Assembly (NCBI GenBank): GCA_958295785.1
Contig: OY282377.1
Span: 4,218,896-4,282,895, forward strand
Origin: an uncultured Latescibacterota bacterium
GTDB lineage: Bacteria; Latescibacterota; UBA2968
Direction: 5' to 3'
Length of the DNA: 64,000 nucleotides
Under the pieces are notes generated by a model. The model ran no database searches, had not been told where the DNA came from, and saw nothing but the letters and a program-made list of their open reading frames with translations. Within the stretch, counting starts at the first letter, position 1. Each line of letters opens with the position of its first letter. Shown one piece after another: positions 41,853 through 50,827 of the stretch. The position numbers were made by a program, and so were the translations under genes.

Positions 41853-42623
41853 ATGGCAACAGCACTGATTACGGGCGCGTCGAGTGGCATTGGGTTGGCA
41901 TTGGCGCGGGTGTTTGCAGCCGATGGGATCGATGTGATTTTGTCCGCGCGATCTGAGGATAAGTTGCACGCATTGGCAAAAGAGGTGCGCGAAAAATACC
42001 GCGTAAAGGCGCGGGTGATCGCGGCGGATTTATCTCTGCCGGGCGAGGCGCAGAAAATTTATGATCGAGTGGTGGAGCAGGTGGATTATCTGGTGAACAA
42101 TGCCGGATTTGGCGTGTACGGGGGTTTTGCAGAAACAGATTGGATGGCAGAGGCGGCTATGTTGCAGGTGAATATCGTCGCCCTCACGCAGTTGACCAAA
42201 TTGTTTTTGCCGGGTATGATCGCCAGAGGCCGGGGAAAAATTTTGAATGTGGCTTCGACTGCGGCCTTTCAACCCGGCCCGATGATGGCCGTGTATTTTG
42301 CGACCAAAGCTTATGTGTTGTCGTTTTCAGAGGCGATAGCCCGCGAATTAAAGGGCACGGGCGTGAGCATCACCGCGCTGTGTCCGGGCGCGACAGAGAC
42401 GGGTTTTCAACGCGCAGCAGGAGCGACGGGGTCGCGCGTGTTTGACTCGCGCACGTTGCCCACAGGCGCGGATGTCGCAACATATAGTTACAAGGCCCTG
42501 CAAAGGCAGAAGCGCGTGGCAATTCACGGGGCGCTCAATAAAATGCTAGCATTTGGAGTGCGCCTCTTGCCCCGACGGGCTGTGGTGGCAATTACAAAAA
42601 CACTGATTTCGAGGAGTGAATAG
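41853..42623 (+). CDS. Short-chain dehydrogenase/reductase (copy A)
   Basis: 256 residues with ITGASSGIGLALARVFA (NAD(P) binding), NNAGFGVYG, the catalytic Ser in NVASTAAF and YFATKAY (YxxxK). It is a classical SDR, and the substrate cannot be told. It differs from copy B (47546) at only two residues by my reading (T/A in VATYS, L/I in GALNK). Its ribosome-binding site is aaaaggagac. It was probably the original neighbour of the RDD gene now behind copy B. Confidence 0.92.
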   Translation: MATALITGASSGIGLALARVFAADGIDVILSARSEDKLHALAKEVREKYRVKARVIAADLSLPGEAQKIYDRVVEQVDYLVNNAGFGVYGGFAETDWMAEAAMLQVNIVALTQLTKLFLPGMIARGRGKILNVASTAAFQPGPMMAVYFATKAYVLSFSEAIARELKGTGVSITALCPGATETGFQRAAGATGSRVFDSRTLPTGADVATYSYKALQRQKRVAIHGALNKMLAFGVRLLPRRAVVAITKTLISRSE

Positions 42624-42782
42624 GTCGCTGTCCATCAATTTGTATGATATAATGGAAGGCATGCCGAGAAAGCCGACAGGCTGGCACTTTACGGATGTGT
42701 TGACATAGAAACGAGATGAACTGTACACCGCTGCTTCAACTACGCGACGCTCGGAATGACAATGCGTATCAGTACTTAAATA

Positions 42783-43971
42783 CTCTGTAAATTAAATAAT
42801 TTGTTATTTCAATTGTTTCAAGGAGGCGTTCACATGCCCAAACAACACGTCCAACTCACCCCCACAGACCGAGACACTTTGACCGCCTTGATCACCAAAG
42901 GAGACCAAAAAGCCCGAATCTACAAACGCGCTTTGGGCTTGCTTGAACTCGACCGAGGCAAAACCTACACTCAAGTGGCTCAAACCCTCGGCATGACCGG
43001 GCAGACCCTGAGTCATTGGGCAAAGAAATACCGCACCCTCGGCTTGGATGGCCTCAAAGATGCCCCGCGGCCAGGACGCCCGGTGGAGATGACGGGCAAG
43101 CAACGGGCCCAAATCACCGCCTTGGCCTGTTCAACCCCCCCGGCAGGCCATGGCAGATGGACGTTGCGCCTCTTGGCGGATCACTGCGTGGCATTGGGCT
43201 ATTGTGAGCATCTCTCACACACGCATGTCAAGACGATTCAAAAAAAACGAATTGAAGCCCCACTTGAAGAAAACCTGGTGCATCAGCAAAGTGGATGCGT
43301 CCTTTCTCGCACGCATGGAAGCCTTGCTTTGGCTGTATGACCAACCTTATGATCCCAATGTTCCTGTGGTCTGCTTTGATGAACGGCCTTGTTTTCTCAT
43401 CGGACAAGTCCTGGATCCCTTGCCCCTAACAACAGGCCAAGTGACCAAAGAACATGATGCCTATACCAAACACGGCTCGCGTGCGCTGTTGGCTGCCATT
43501 GAGCCTTTAAGCGGCAAACGGCTTGCCGAAATCTATCCCCGGCGCACGATGAAGGAAGACACCCACTTTTGTCAGGCCCTGACACAGCATTGACCACAAG
43601 CGGAGAAAATCCGCTTGGTGCAAGACAATCTCAATACGCATACCCGCCATGCCTTCTATCGTTCCTTGCCGGCCGATGAGGCGTTTGCCCGCGCGCAGAA
43701 GTTTGAGTTCTTCTTTACCCCCAAGTCGGCGAGTTGGCTCAACATGATCGAGATCGAATTTTCGGCTCTGGCGCGAGGATGTTTGAATAGGCGCATTGCG
43801 ACGCAGGCGGAACTACGCCGGGAAGTTTTGGCCTTCTTTTAGGAGCGAGAGGCCAAGGGTATCCCCTTGAATTGGCAGTTCACTTTGCCCAAGGCCAGAG
43901 ACAAGATGAATACCCATTATCAATGCGTTTATCCAGACAATTCAAAACTTAAAATAACTTAATTTACAGAG
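42783..43971 (+). mobile_element. IS630-family insertion sequence (decayed)
   Basis: Terminal inverted repeats ctctgtaaattaa and ttaatttacagag are flanked by TA dinucleotides (42781-42782, 43972-43973), the TA target duplication of the IS630/Tc1 group. Length is 1189 bp. It lies exactly at the junction of the two duplicated segments. Confidence 0.88.
42834..43962 (+). pseudogene. IS630-type transposase, frameshifted
   Basis: The first frame (from 42834) has the HTH part MPKQHVQLTPTDRDTL and YTQVAQTLGMTGQTLSHWAK. A frameshift near 43240 is needed to reach the DDE part: VVCFDERPC, then a TGA at 43591, then VQDNLNTH and SASWLNMIEIEF, then a TAG at 43840 and the end at 43960. One frameshift and two stops make it inactive. 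Confidence 0.85.
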
Positions 43972-43973
43972 TA

Positions 43974-44215
43974 TTAAAGTTTTGCCATTTTTGTTCCAGT
44001 TGGCTATCGCCATAATAGACCACTGACCGTCCAAAAGAAGTAACAGTTTGGGCGGAGACAGCATCAGGGGGCGAGGGTTCTGCCTCGTCCCCTGAAAAAT
44101 GGCTTGACAACCCTGCGCGGTGTTTTGAAATTGCTCTCACCACAACGAATCATTGTATCAAACCCGCCAGTTCATGTTTGGCTGAACGCTTTTAACACCT
44201 TGAGAGGAATCGATC
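43974..44215 (+). pseudogene. Copy B leader: broken small-peptide ORF and hairpin
   Basis: From 43974 the sequence repeats the peptide ORF of 38913, but the ATG is lost to the IS junction and a TGG to TGA change stops it after DH. The hairpin at 44064-44095 and the TTGACA after it are preserved. Module B therefore lacks the peptide and has no sigma54 promoter in front. Confidence 0.82.
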
Positions 44216-45898
44216 ATGCCCATTACCTCGATCACCATTGAAAACTTCAAGGGCATTGGCGAGAAAGCCGTGACCATTCCCATTCGCCCCATCACCTTGC
44301 TGTTTGGCAAAAACAGCTCGGGCAAATCGACCGTGTTGCAGGCAATGCGCTATTTTTCCGAAGTTAAAAACCTATGGCCCAATATGGGCCGCATAGAAAT
44401 GAGTGGCGGCTTGAATACGGACTTGAACGATTTTCGTTCTCTGGTGCATCGCCATGAGTTGGATCGGAAAATTCGCATTCGATGGACGATGGGTGATAAT
44501 GCTACACAAACTGCTGAGTGGTACGAAGTGGTAACGGGGTGGCAAGAAGGGGATCCCAGATTCCACAACTTTGAATCATCCTTAAATGGACTGGTCTTAA
44601 AGACAGGAGAAGAAATATGTTTCAGTTTCAGTTCAAGGCAGGAAACATCCGCCGATGCGGTGATTGGGTCAAATGGCGAGGAATTGATTTTTTGGAAAGA
44701 AATCAAAATAGAGGATATCGGAAAAATATATGTGAATACGACTGATCTTTCTAATCAGGCTAAGAAGCTCATAGATTATATGAATGATCGAATCCATAAA
44801 TTACTTCTTAATCCGAAAGAAACTAAAACGGAAAAGTTTGTTGATACACTTGGACGAAAAAAGTTCATTATACGCCATTTAGGGCCATTCCGCGAAGTGC
44901 CTCCTCGCGATTATGAGAGACCCAAAACGCCCGATGAATCGCGATGGCAAAAAGGGTTGGGAGCCTGGGATGCCCTCGCACGAGACCCCAAATTGCTCGA
45001 GAAAACAAACCACTATCTGAAAGAGATTTTGCAACTCGGATACACCATCAAGCAACCGGAACCCGATCAAAACTTTCAACTTTACGATAAAAATAATGAT
45101 ATAGACGTCGGTCTTTCAGATGTCGGTGTTGGTGTTGCCCAGATCATTCCCGTTGTGGTGGGGGCATTAGATGGTAGCCTTAGAACTTTTGCGGTTGAAC
45201 AGCCAGAACTCCATGTTCATCCCGCTGTGCAAGTGGCTTTGGGCGACTTGTTCATTGACAGCGTAAGAAAACGCGAGCAGGATTTGGCGGAGTTCCGGCA
45301 AAAGCTAAAAAAAGAAAAAGACCTTGAGATCAATAAACTCAATAAACTCAATAAACTCATTGAAAATCTTGAGAAATCAAAAAAAATAGAAAACACCGAG
45401 AACAAGGAGCCCATTGAGATAAGTGAGAGGAGAATTGAGGATTTGAAAAAACACGTGCTTCATGTCAATGAGCGCACTGAGATTTTTGAGACTTTAGACC
45501 TTCTTGATTTAATAAAAAAACTAATAGAAAAAGACTCTATGTTTATTTTTTTTCTTTTGCCTAAAGAAAACTCCATGATCATTGAAAACCCTAAGTTTTT
45601 AGAGTTCATTGACGCAACAAAACAACGTGACCGCACCATGCTCATTGAAACGCATTCCGAGCACTTGCTGTTGCGATTGTTGCGACGTGTGCGCGAGACG
45701 AAGCGACGACGCAGGGCCGAGACAACGGAATCAGAACAGATAGGCTACGAATTGACGCCCGAAGATCTATCAGTGATCTATGTACGGTCAACGCCAGCAG
45801 GTGTTAAGTTCACCCCAATCAATGTAACGGAAGATGGCGACTTTGATGCCCCTTGGCCTGAAGGCTTTTTTGAAGAACGCGATTCGGAGTGGTATTGA
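44216..45898 (+). CDS. OLD/RecF-like AAA ATPase with DUF3696 (ATPase B)
   Basis: 560 residues. The first about 45 residues, the block LGPFREVPPR to QIIPVVVGALD, and FAVEQPELHVHPAVQVALGDLFID are nearly identical to ATPase A. Walker A, signature and Walker B are intact. Residues about 48-215 are diverged and lack the TM-like stretch. A charged coiled-coil insertion of about 115 residues lies between the Walker B region and LIETHSEHLLLRLLRR. The end APWPEGFFEERD is DUF3696. The partner gene follows 2 nt after the stop. Confidence 0.88.
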   Translation: MPITSITIENFKGIGEKAVTIPIRPITLLFGKNSSGKSTVLQAMRYFSEVKNLWPNMGRIEMSGGLNTDLNDFRSLVHRHELDRKIRIRWTMGDNATQTAEWYEVVTGWQEGDPRFHNFESSLNGLVLKTGEEICFSFSSRQETSADAVIGSNGEELIFWKEIKIEDIGKIYVNTTDLSNQAKKLIDYMNDRIHKLLLNPKETKTEKFVDTLGRKKFIIRHLGPFREVPPRDYERPKTPDESRWQKGLGAWDALARDPKLLEKTNHYLKEILQLGYTIKQPEPDQNFQLYDKNNDIDVGLSDVGVGVAQIIPVVVGALDGSLRTFAVEQPELHVHPAVQVALGDLFIDSVRKREQDLAEFRQKLKKEKDLEINKLNKLNKLIENLEKSKKIENTENKEPIEISERRIEDLKKHVLHVNERTEIFETLDLLDLIKKLIEKDSMFIFFLLPKENSMIIENPKFLEFIDATKQRDRTMLIETHSEHLLLRLLRRVRETKRRRRAETTESEQIGYELTPEDLSVIYVRSTPAGVKFTPINVTEDGDFDAPWPEGFFEERDSEWY

Positions 45899-45900
45899 TT

Positions 45901-46878
45901 ATGCTGAAAATTTTTGCTATTGATCCCAAAATCTGTGGAAAATTGGATTGGTTTAAATACTGCACAGAGCACTGCCGGCCATCACAAGGGCGCGTGATGG
46001 CCGATTTGCCGAACGGTCAGTGGTACCGAAATGCGGAACAGATCATCGACCAACTCGCTCAAGACCTTAAACTCAAGCCCGTAAAAAGACGCGGCTTGAA
46101 AGAACGTCTGAAGAGTGTGCAAGCCCAACTGGTAGATCGACCAGGAACTGCTTGGACGAATTGGTATGATGATGATTTTTCACAATTTTCTTGGCTTACC
46201 AAAATAAGGATGGAGCACCAGCGAGAGCCGTTTTCTCTTGTCGTCAGTCCTGACTGCGATGGAGGTGGTATGCAAGAGTATCACCCCGATTATCTCGATA
46301 GAACGGTACCCGCTTGGAATACGCCCAGTGGCGTTTCAATTACGCGCAGTCCTGGAGAATTTGTAACTGCCATCCTGCCAATGCTTCGCCTAGCTGCGAA
46401 TATTCACTGTATAGATCGGTATTTTAGTGTAGATCATAACAGTTCTCACACCCAAAATTACAAACGTATTATCGAGAAGTTAGCCTCAGATTGTGATGAA
46501 TTTCCATCCCTGACAATCCATTGCTGCCCAGAGGAAAGTGCTATGCCTGACAAAAACTACTTTGAAAATGAACTGAGCAAGTACTACGCCCCCTTAATAT
46601 CCAGAGGAAAGTCTATGGCGGTTTTTTTCTGGCAGGTAAAAGAACAGGCACAAATAGAAAGAGGCGCCCATCCTTTTCACAATCGCTTTGTGCTATCTAA
46701 TCATTGCGGCGTAAGTGTGGGATATGGCACAGATAGTGCAAAGCAACAGACTCAGGCACCAGACCTTCTCCAGATTATCGACCATGAAATATATCGGAAT
46801 TTGTGGAATCAAATTCGGGATGAGACATTTCCCATGCTCTACATTGAGCACAAGTTTGAGATTAAGGGGACCGCGTGA
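45901..46878 (+). CDS. ATPase partner protein B (putative effector)
   Basis: 325 residues from the ATG at 45901, exactly as long as partner A; a GTG at 45889 is an alternative start. Overall similarity to A is low, but SITRSPGEFVTAILPMLRLA with IHCIDRYF, and HPFHNRFVLSNHCGVSVGYG, align with the A motifs. No other domain is recognised. The identical gene position, length and motif order indicate one fast-diverging family. Function as effector of ATPase B is inferred. Confidence 0.72.
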   Translation: MLKIFAIDPKICGKLDWFKYCTEHCRPSQGRVMADLPNGQWYRNAEQIIDQLAQDLKLKPVKRRGLKERLKSVQAQLVDRPGTAWTNWYDDDFSQFSWLTKIRMEHQREPFSLVVSPDCDGGGMQEYHPDYLDRTVPAWNTPSGVSITRSPGEFVTAILPMLRLAANIHCIDRYFSVDHNSSHTQNYKRIIEKLASDCDEFPSLTIHCCPEESAMPDKNYFENELSKYYAPLISRGKSMAVFFWQVKEQAQIERGAHPFHNRFVLSNHCGVSVGYGTDSAKQQTQAPDLLQIIDHEIYRNLWNQIRDETFPMLYIEHKFEIKGTA

Positions 46879-46999
46879 CTAACGGCGTATCCTGCGATAC
46901 CACAAAATTGAAACTTACAGCAGGCCGTAAATGGGCATAACATCAGATATCAACGGGAATTGACCAGTCTAGCGTGGACAGAACGCAGGAGGAATTGCA

Positions 47000-47310
47000 A
47001 TGGGCATATTTCGCAGGGGTCGGCCCAGCCGACAGGCGCCACCCCATAAACCCGGTCTCTATCGGTTCAGAGATCGAAACACGGGCGAGATTGATTATAT
47101 CGGCGAGACCGTGAATTTAGCGCACAGGATAGGGGAGCATTTTCGGTCTCCTAAACCCGTATCCCCAAAAACCCACCACGCCGAATGGCAGATGGCGGAT
47201 GGTCGAAGCACCTCCAGACCCGCCGCGCGCATGAGCGATCTAAAATCAACCAGCACAAGCCGCGACAGAACAAACGCGATGGAGGTGGTGGTCGAAGGGC
47301 AAAACGATAA
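47000..47310 (+). pseudogene. GIY-YIG nuclease gene with a frameshift (copy B)
   Basis: It starts at the ATG at 47000 after aggaggaatt. GLYRFRDRNTG, DYIGETVNLAHRIGEHF and EWQMADGRS are the GIY-YIG core. After about 47217 the homologous end RRAHERSKINQHKPRQNKR lies in another frame, ending in a TAA at 47310. Comparison with copy A (41530) suggests a one-base loss in ccagac-ccgcc. Read without correction it is a 108-residue protein ending at 47326. Confidence 0.78.
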
Positions 47311-47438
47311 TTTGCACACCGGTTAGTGATCAGGCCACCTCGCTGTCCGGCTGCTTTCAAGCGAGAGGCGAGAGGTGGACGCACGGCCCAATCTTTACAG
47401 ATTATAGGTGCGTGTCATCAACAGTGGTTAAAAAAATT

Positions 47439-47483
47439 AAGACTTGTCACGAACAAGGGGTTGCAAGTGTTCGGGCAAGTCTT
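47439..47483. terminator. Hairpin after module B
   Basis: Same structure as at 41745-41789: AAGACTTG with CAAGTCTT, followed by attttgtt. Confidence 0.6.
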
Positions 47484-47545
47484 ATTTTGTTGCCATTTCT
47501 GGCGTCTTCCCGCTTATTTTCATGATAAAAAAGGAGACGAAACTT

Positions 47546-48316
47546 ATGGCAACAGCACTGATTACGGGCGCGTCGAGTGGCATTGGGTTGGCATTGGCGC
47601 GGGTGTTTGCAGCCGATGGGATCGATGTGATTTTGTCCGCGCGATCTGAGGATAAGTTGCACGCATTGGCAAAAGAGGTGCGCGAAAAATACCGCGTAAA
47701 GGCGCGGGTGATCGCGGCGGATTTGTCTCTGCCGGGCGAGGCGCAGAAAATTTATGATCGAGTGGTGGAGCAGGTGGATTATCTGGTGAACAATGCCGGG
47801 TTTGGCGTGTACGGGGGTTTTGCAGAAACAGATTGGATGGCAGAGGCGGCTATGTTGCAGGTGAATATCGTCGCCCTCACGCAGTTGACCAAATTGTTTT
47901 TGCCGGGTATGATCGCCAGAGGCCGGGGAAAAATTTTGAATGTGGCTTCGACTGCGGCCTTTCAACCCGGCCCGATGATGGCCGTGTATTTTGCGACCAA
48001 AGCTTATGTGTTGTCGTTTTCAGAGGCGATAGCCCGCGAATTAAAGGGCACGGGCGTGAGCATCACCGCGCTGTGTCCGGGCGCGACAGAGACGGGTTTT
48101 CAACGCGCAGCAGGAGCGACGGGGTCGCGCGTGTTTGACTCGCGCACGTTGCCCACAGGCGCGGATGTCGCAGCATATAGTTACAAGGCCCTGCAAAGGC
48201 AGAAGCGCGTGGCAATTCACGGGGCGATCAATAAAATGCTGGCATTTGGAGTGCGCCTCTTGCCCCGACGGGCTGTGGTGGCAATTACAAAAACACTGAT
48301 TTCGAGGAGTGAATAG
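47546..48316 (+). CDS. Short-chain dehydrogenase/reductase (copy B)
   Basis: 256 residues, near-identical to the gene at 41853, with TGASSGIG, NNAGFG and YFATKAY all intact. The duplication must be recent, or kept uniform by gene conversion. It is followed by the RDD gene. Substrate unknown. Confidence 0.92.
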   Translation: MATALITGASSGIGLALARVFAADGIDVILSARSEDKLHALAKEVREKYRVKARVIAADLSLPGEAQKIYDRVVEQVDYLVNNAGFGVYGGFAETDWMAEAAMLQVNIVALTQLTKLFLPGMIARGRGKILNVASTAAFQPGPMMAVYFATKAYVLSFSEAIARELKGTGVSITALCPGATETGFQRAAGATGSRVFDSRTLPTGADVAAYSYKALQRQKRVAIHGAINKMLAFGVRLLPRRAVVAITKTLISRSE

Positions 48317-48487
48317 GTCGCTGTCCATCAATTTGTATGATATAATGGAAGACATGCCGAGAAAGCCGACAGGCTGGCACTTTACGGATGTGTTGACATA
48401 GAAACGAGATGAACTGTACACCGTTGCTTCAACTACGCGACGCTTGGAATGACAATGCGTATCAGTACTTAAAGACGAGGTGAAGAT

Positions 48488-49021
48488 ATGTTGATGCAAA
48501 GCGAAATCGCCGGCATGGGCCGCCGCGTGTTGGCGACTGTGCTGGATTTTGTGATTTTGATGGTGGCCCTGTCCGTGATTACGCGCAATATGCCCGTGTC
48601 GCATCAGGGAATCTGGTGGGCGATAGTTTTTGCGATATCCGTGGTGTATTCCGCGACCTTTGGCGTACTGATGGGCCAAACCCCGGGCAAAATGTTGTTG
48701 GGGTTGCGCGTGATCGATGCCCATGGGAGGGGATTGGATTACGTGCAGATGTTTCGTCGCGCCGCGCTGAAGTGGTCGCCGATTTTCGCGCTGTTTATGG
48801 CAATGGCCCTGTTGACGCCTGAAGAGTTGTACCCGCGTCCCGCAGATGGCGAGGTGGTCGATACGGTGGAGGTGGAGGCAGAACAGGTTCTCGCGTACTC
48901 GGCTGTGATGGTGGTCGGCACAGTGGGCTGGTTGGTGTTGATCCATTTTGCGCGCCGCCATCCCGATGGGCAAGGGCTTCACGACCGCGCGGCAGAGACG
49001 TATGTGATAAAGACGGGGTGA
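48488..49021 (+). CDS. RDD-family membrane protein
   Basis: 177 residues with four hydrophobic segments. The RDD signature is visible as GRRVLATVLDFVILM near the start and TPGKMLLGLRVIDAHGRGLDYVQMFRRAALK in the middle. A hydrophilic loop of about 30 acidic residues (EVVDTVEVEAEQV) lies before the last helix. RDD proteins are membrane proteins, some with ion antiport activity. The function here is unknown. The start follows acgaggtgaag. Confidence 0.85.
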   Translation: MLMQSEIAGMGRRVLATVLDFVILMVALSVITRNMPVSHQGIWWAIVFAISVVYSATFGVLMGQTPGKMLLGLRVIDAHGRGLDYVQMFRRAALKWSPIFALFMAMALLTPEELYPRPADGEVVDTVEVEAEQVLAYSAVMVVGTVGWLVLIHFARRHPDGQGLHDRAAETYVIKTG

Positions 49022-49280
49022 GAGCGCAGTTGTCCGTTGTCAGCAGTCCGTCCGTCCCCGGCCCTCACGCGATCAGAGATTAGCAATCGCAGTCAGCCAG
49101 CCCTTTGTCATTCCGATGCACGCGAAGCACGACGCAGAATCCTAGATCAAGCGGTTCGATAGCGTCATGCATCACAGGCGAAGCCTACAATAGATGAACG
49201 CAGATGAAACGTAGGGGCGTGGCCCCCGTGCCCGCCCGAAGTGAAAAAGCCCGACCGTCGAGGAGACAGATCGGGCTTTG
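49022..49280. repeat. Intergenic region with GTAGGGGCG repeat and hairpin
   Basis: A repeat of the GTAGGGGCG family is at 49211-49240. A stem AAAGCCCGA (49246-49254) with TCGGGCTTT (49271-49279) follows, a likely terminator of upstream transcription. About 49105-49150 has a degenerate ATTCC..GAATCC element. No gene is seen. Confidence 0.7.
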
Positions 49281-49308
49281 TTGACATCGATCAAAAAGGG
49301 CGTATATC
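49281..49308 (+). promoter_or_regulatory. Sigma70-type promoter of the DHDPS-like gene
   Basis: TTGACA (49281-49286), a 16-nt spacer and TATATC (49303-49308), directly after the terminator hairpin. The gene starts about 120 nt downstream. Confidence 0.68.
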
Positions 49309-49430
49309 TTACACAAGTTCACACGCCGCTTTTGAGCGGAGAGGATAGTTTTTTAATTTGAGGACGCGATTTCATCGCTTATTTTGGGCATATCGTTTTT
49401 ACAATGGTTCGCACAAAAAAAGGAGGCGAT

Positions 49431-50366
49431 ATGAGCAGGGATGCGTTTCGCGGGGTGTTCACCATTTTGTCAACACCGTTTGCGAAAAATGGCGATGTCG
49501 ATTGGGGCGACCTCGAGCGGGTCGTGGATTTTTGTGTGGCATGCGGCGCGCACGGAATTGTGTGGCCCGTCAATGCCAGCAGTTTTCCCGTCTTGACCGA
49601 CGAGGAACGCAAGCACGGAATGCAGGTGGTCGTGGAACAGACCGCCGGGCGCGTTCCGGTGATTCTCGGGGTTCAGGGAACGAGCGGACCCCACGCGGCG
49701 ATGTTCAGCCGCCACGCACAGGCATTGAGGGCCGATGGCGTGATCGCAATGGCGCCTTATGTAGAGCCAATTGAGGACGAAGACGCGATGGTGCGCTATT
49801 ACCAAGCAATTGACCGCGAAGTGGATGTGCCCATTTTTATTCAAAATCACATCCGGGGCAGCGAGTTGTCAATTGACACGATGGTGCGGTTGATCCGCGA
49901 AGTCGAACACATCGAATACGTCAAGGAAGAGACCTTTCCCGCAACGCACATGACCACGGGCTTGATCGCGCAAGCCGGCCCCAAATTAAAGGGCGTATTT
50001 GGCGGTGCCAGCGGGCGGTATTTGTTGCTCGAACACCCGCGCGGCGCAGCCGGGCAAATGCCGGGTTGTCACATAACCGATGTGGTGGTGCGCTTGTGGA
50101 ACGCGCTGGAGGCAGGAGATCTAAAAGAGGCCAAACGGGTGTATGGCATGATGGCGCCGCTGTTCGCGCTGGAGACCTTGAAAGGCACAAACTATCCCGA
50201 AATCCTGCGCCGCCGCCAGGTGATCACGAGTTCGCACAGCCGGTTGACGACTCGATTTCCAACGCAAGATGCGTACGATCACGAGGCCTTAGACGATATT
50301 TTGCGCGATTTGCAACCGCTGTTCACATGGAACAAAAAGCCGTTGTTGTTCGGGCCGCAGGAATGA
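49431..50366 (+). CDS. DHDPS/N-acetylneuraminate lyase family aldolase
   Basis: 311 residues from the ATG at 49431 with aaaggaggcgat before it. The family TIM barrel is seen in GVFTILSTPFAKNGDVDWGDLERVVDF, HGIVWPVNASSFPVLTDEER and the Schiff-base Lys 165 (YVKEET). The usual GxTGE motif is replaced by PVNASSF, and YNxP by QNHI. It is therefore probably not a true DapA but a related aldolase or lyase of sugar-acid metabolism. It stands as a single gene. Confidence 0.87.
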   Translation: MSRDAFRGVFTILSTPFAKNGDVDWGDLERVVDFCVACGAHGIVWPVNASSFPVLTDEERKHGMQVVVEQTAGRVPVILGVQGTSGPHAAMFSRHAQALRADGVIAMAPYVEPIEDEDAMVRYYQAIDREVDVPIFIQNHIRGSELSIDTMVRLIREVEHIEYVKEETFPATHMTTGLIAQAGPKLKGVFGGASGRYLLLEHPRGAAGQMPGCHITDVVVRLWNALEAGDLKEAKRVYGMMAPLFALETLKGTNYPEILRRRQVITSSHSRLTTRFPTQDAYDHEALDDILRDLQPLFTWNKKPLLFGPQE

Positions 50367-50827
50367 GTGGTCGGTGGTCAGTAAAACAAGCGGTCAGCAG
50401 TCAGTCCACCCGCCACCCCTAAAATCGAGATGTGAAACCGTAGGGGCGCGGCCCCCGTGCCCGCCCGATGATACAAAAAGCAGGGGTCAGGAGCCAATCC
50501 CATCGGTTTGCCCTTTCGCGTCTTTCGCGTCTTTCGTAGTAGTCAGAATCAGCAATCAGCGAAACAACGCGACAAAACGCATAGACACATCCTAAAACAA
50601 GCGAATCTACGAATCGGTGGAACGGGGTACAACTGGCCGTTTTCAGGCCAGTTCATCAGCGAAACAACGGAGGTACAACTGGTCGTTTCTCAGAAGTTGT
50701 TTTAATTTAATCGGGACCTACCCCCTACCCCGTTACTCGCTCCGCTCGTTGTAGGTTACGCCTGTGCCTAAAAGGAAGAGGGGAATCAAGACCTCCCTCC
50801 CTCCGAGAAAAGAAACTCTCTTAAAGG
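50367..50827. repeat. 460-nt gap full of dispersed repeats
   Basis: 50440-50468 is the GTAGGGGCG repeat with its aaaatcgagatgtgaaa leader. About 50512-50545 is tttcgcgtctttcgcgtctt, a low-complexity repeat. 50695-50722 is the agttgttttaatttaatcgg element, followed to about 50790 by sequence similar to 1561-1630. No gene is seen. The last part may contain the right end of the IS110 element. Confidence 0.7.

Larger units (their letters stand above)
38917..42780. repeat. Duplicated segment, copy A
   Basis: It runs from ttaaagttttgccattt in the small peptide ORF to gtatcagtacttaaa after the SDR gene. Copy B is 43974-48479. The ends are nearly identical, while the ATPase centre and the whole partner gene differ. 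Copy A lacks most of the GIY-YIG gene present in copy B. Confidence 0.88.
43974..48479. repeat. Duplicated segment, copy B
   Basis: The counterpart of 38917-42780, longer because of a GIY-YIG gene and an ATPase insertion. It ends gtatcagtacttaaa and then continues into the RDD gene. Confidence 0.88.

Noticed and set aside
42650-42720. Second sigma54 promoter (ctggcactttacggatg)
   Set aside because: The -12 GC is replaced by AT at the required spacing. It also recurs unchanged after the second SDR copy with no matching gene.
48041-48982. 313-residue minus-strand frame
   Set aside because: Antisense to the SDR and RDD genes, His-rich shadow.
49431-50366. True dihydrodipicolinate synthase (dapA)
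   Set aside because: The family Lys is present, but the GxTGE and YNxP motifs differ. Only the wider aldolase family can be supported.
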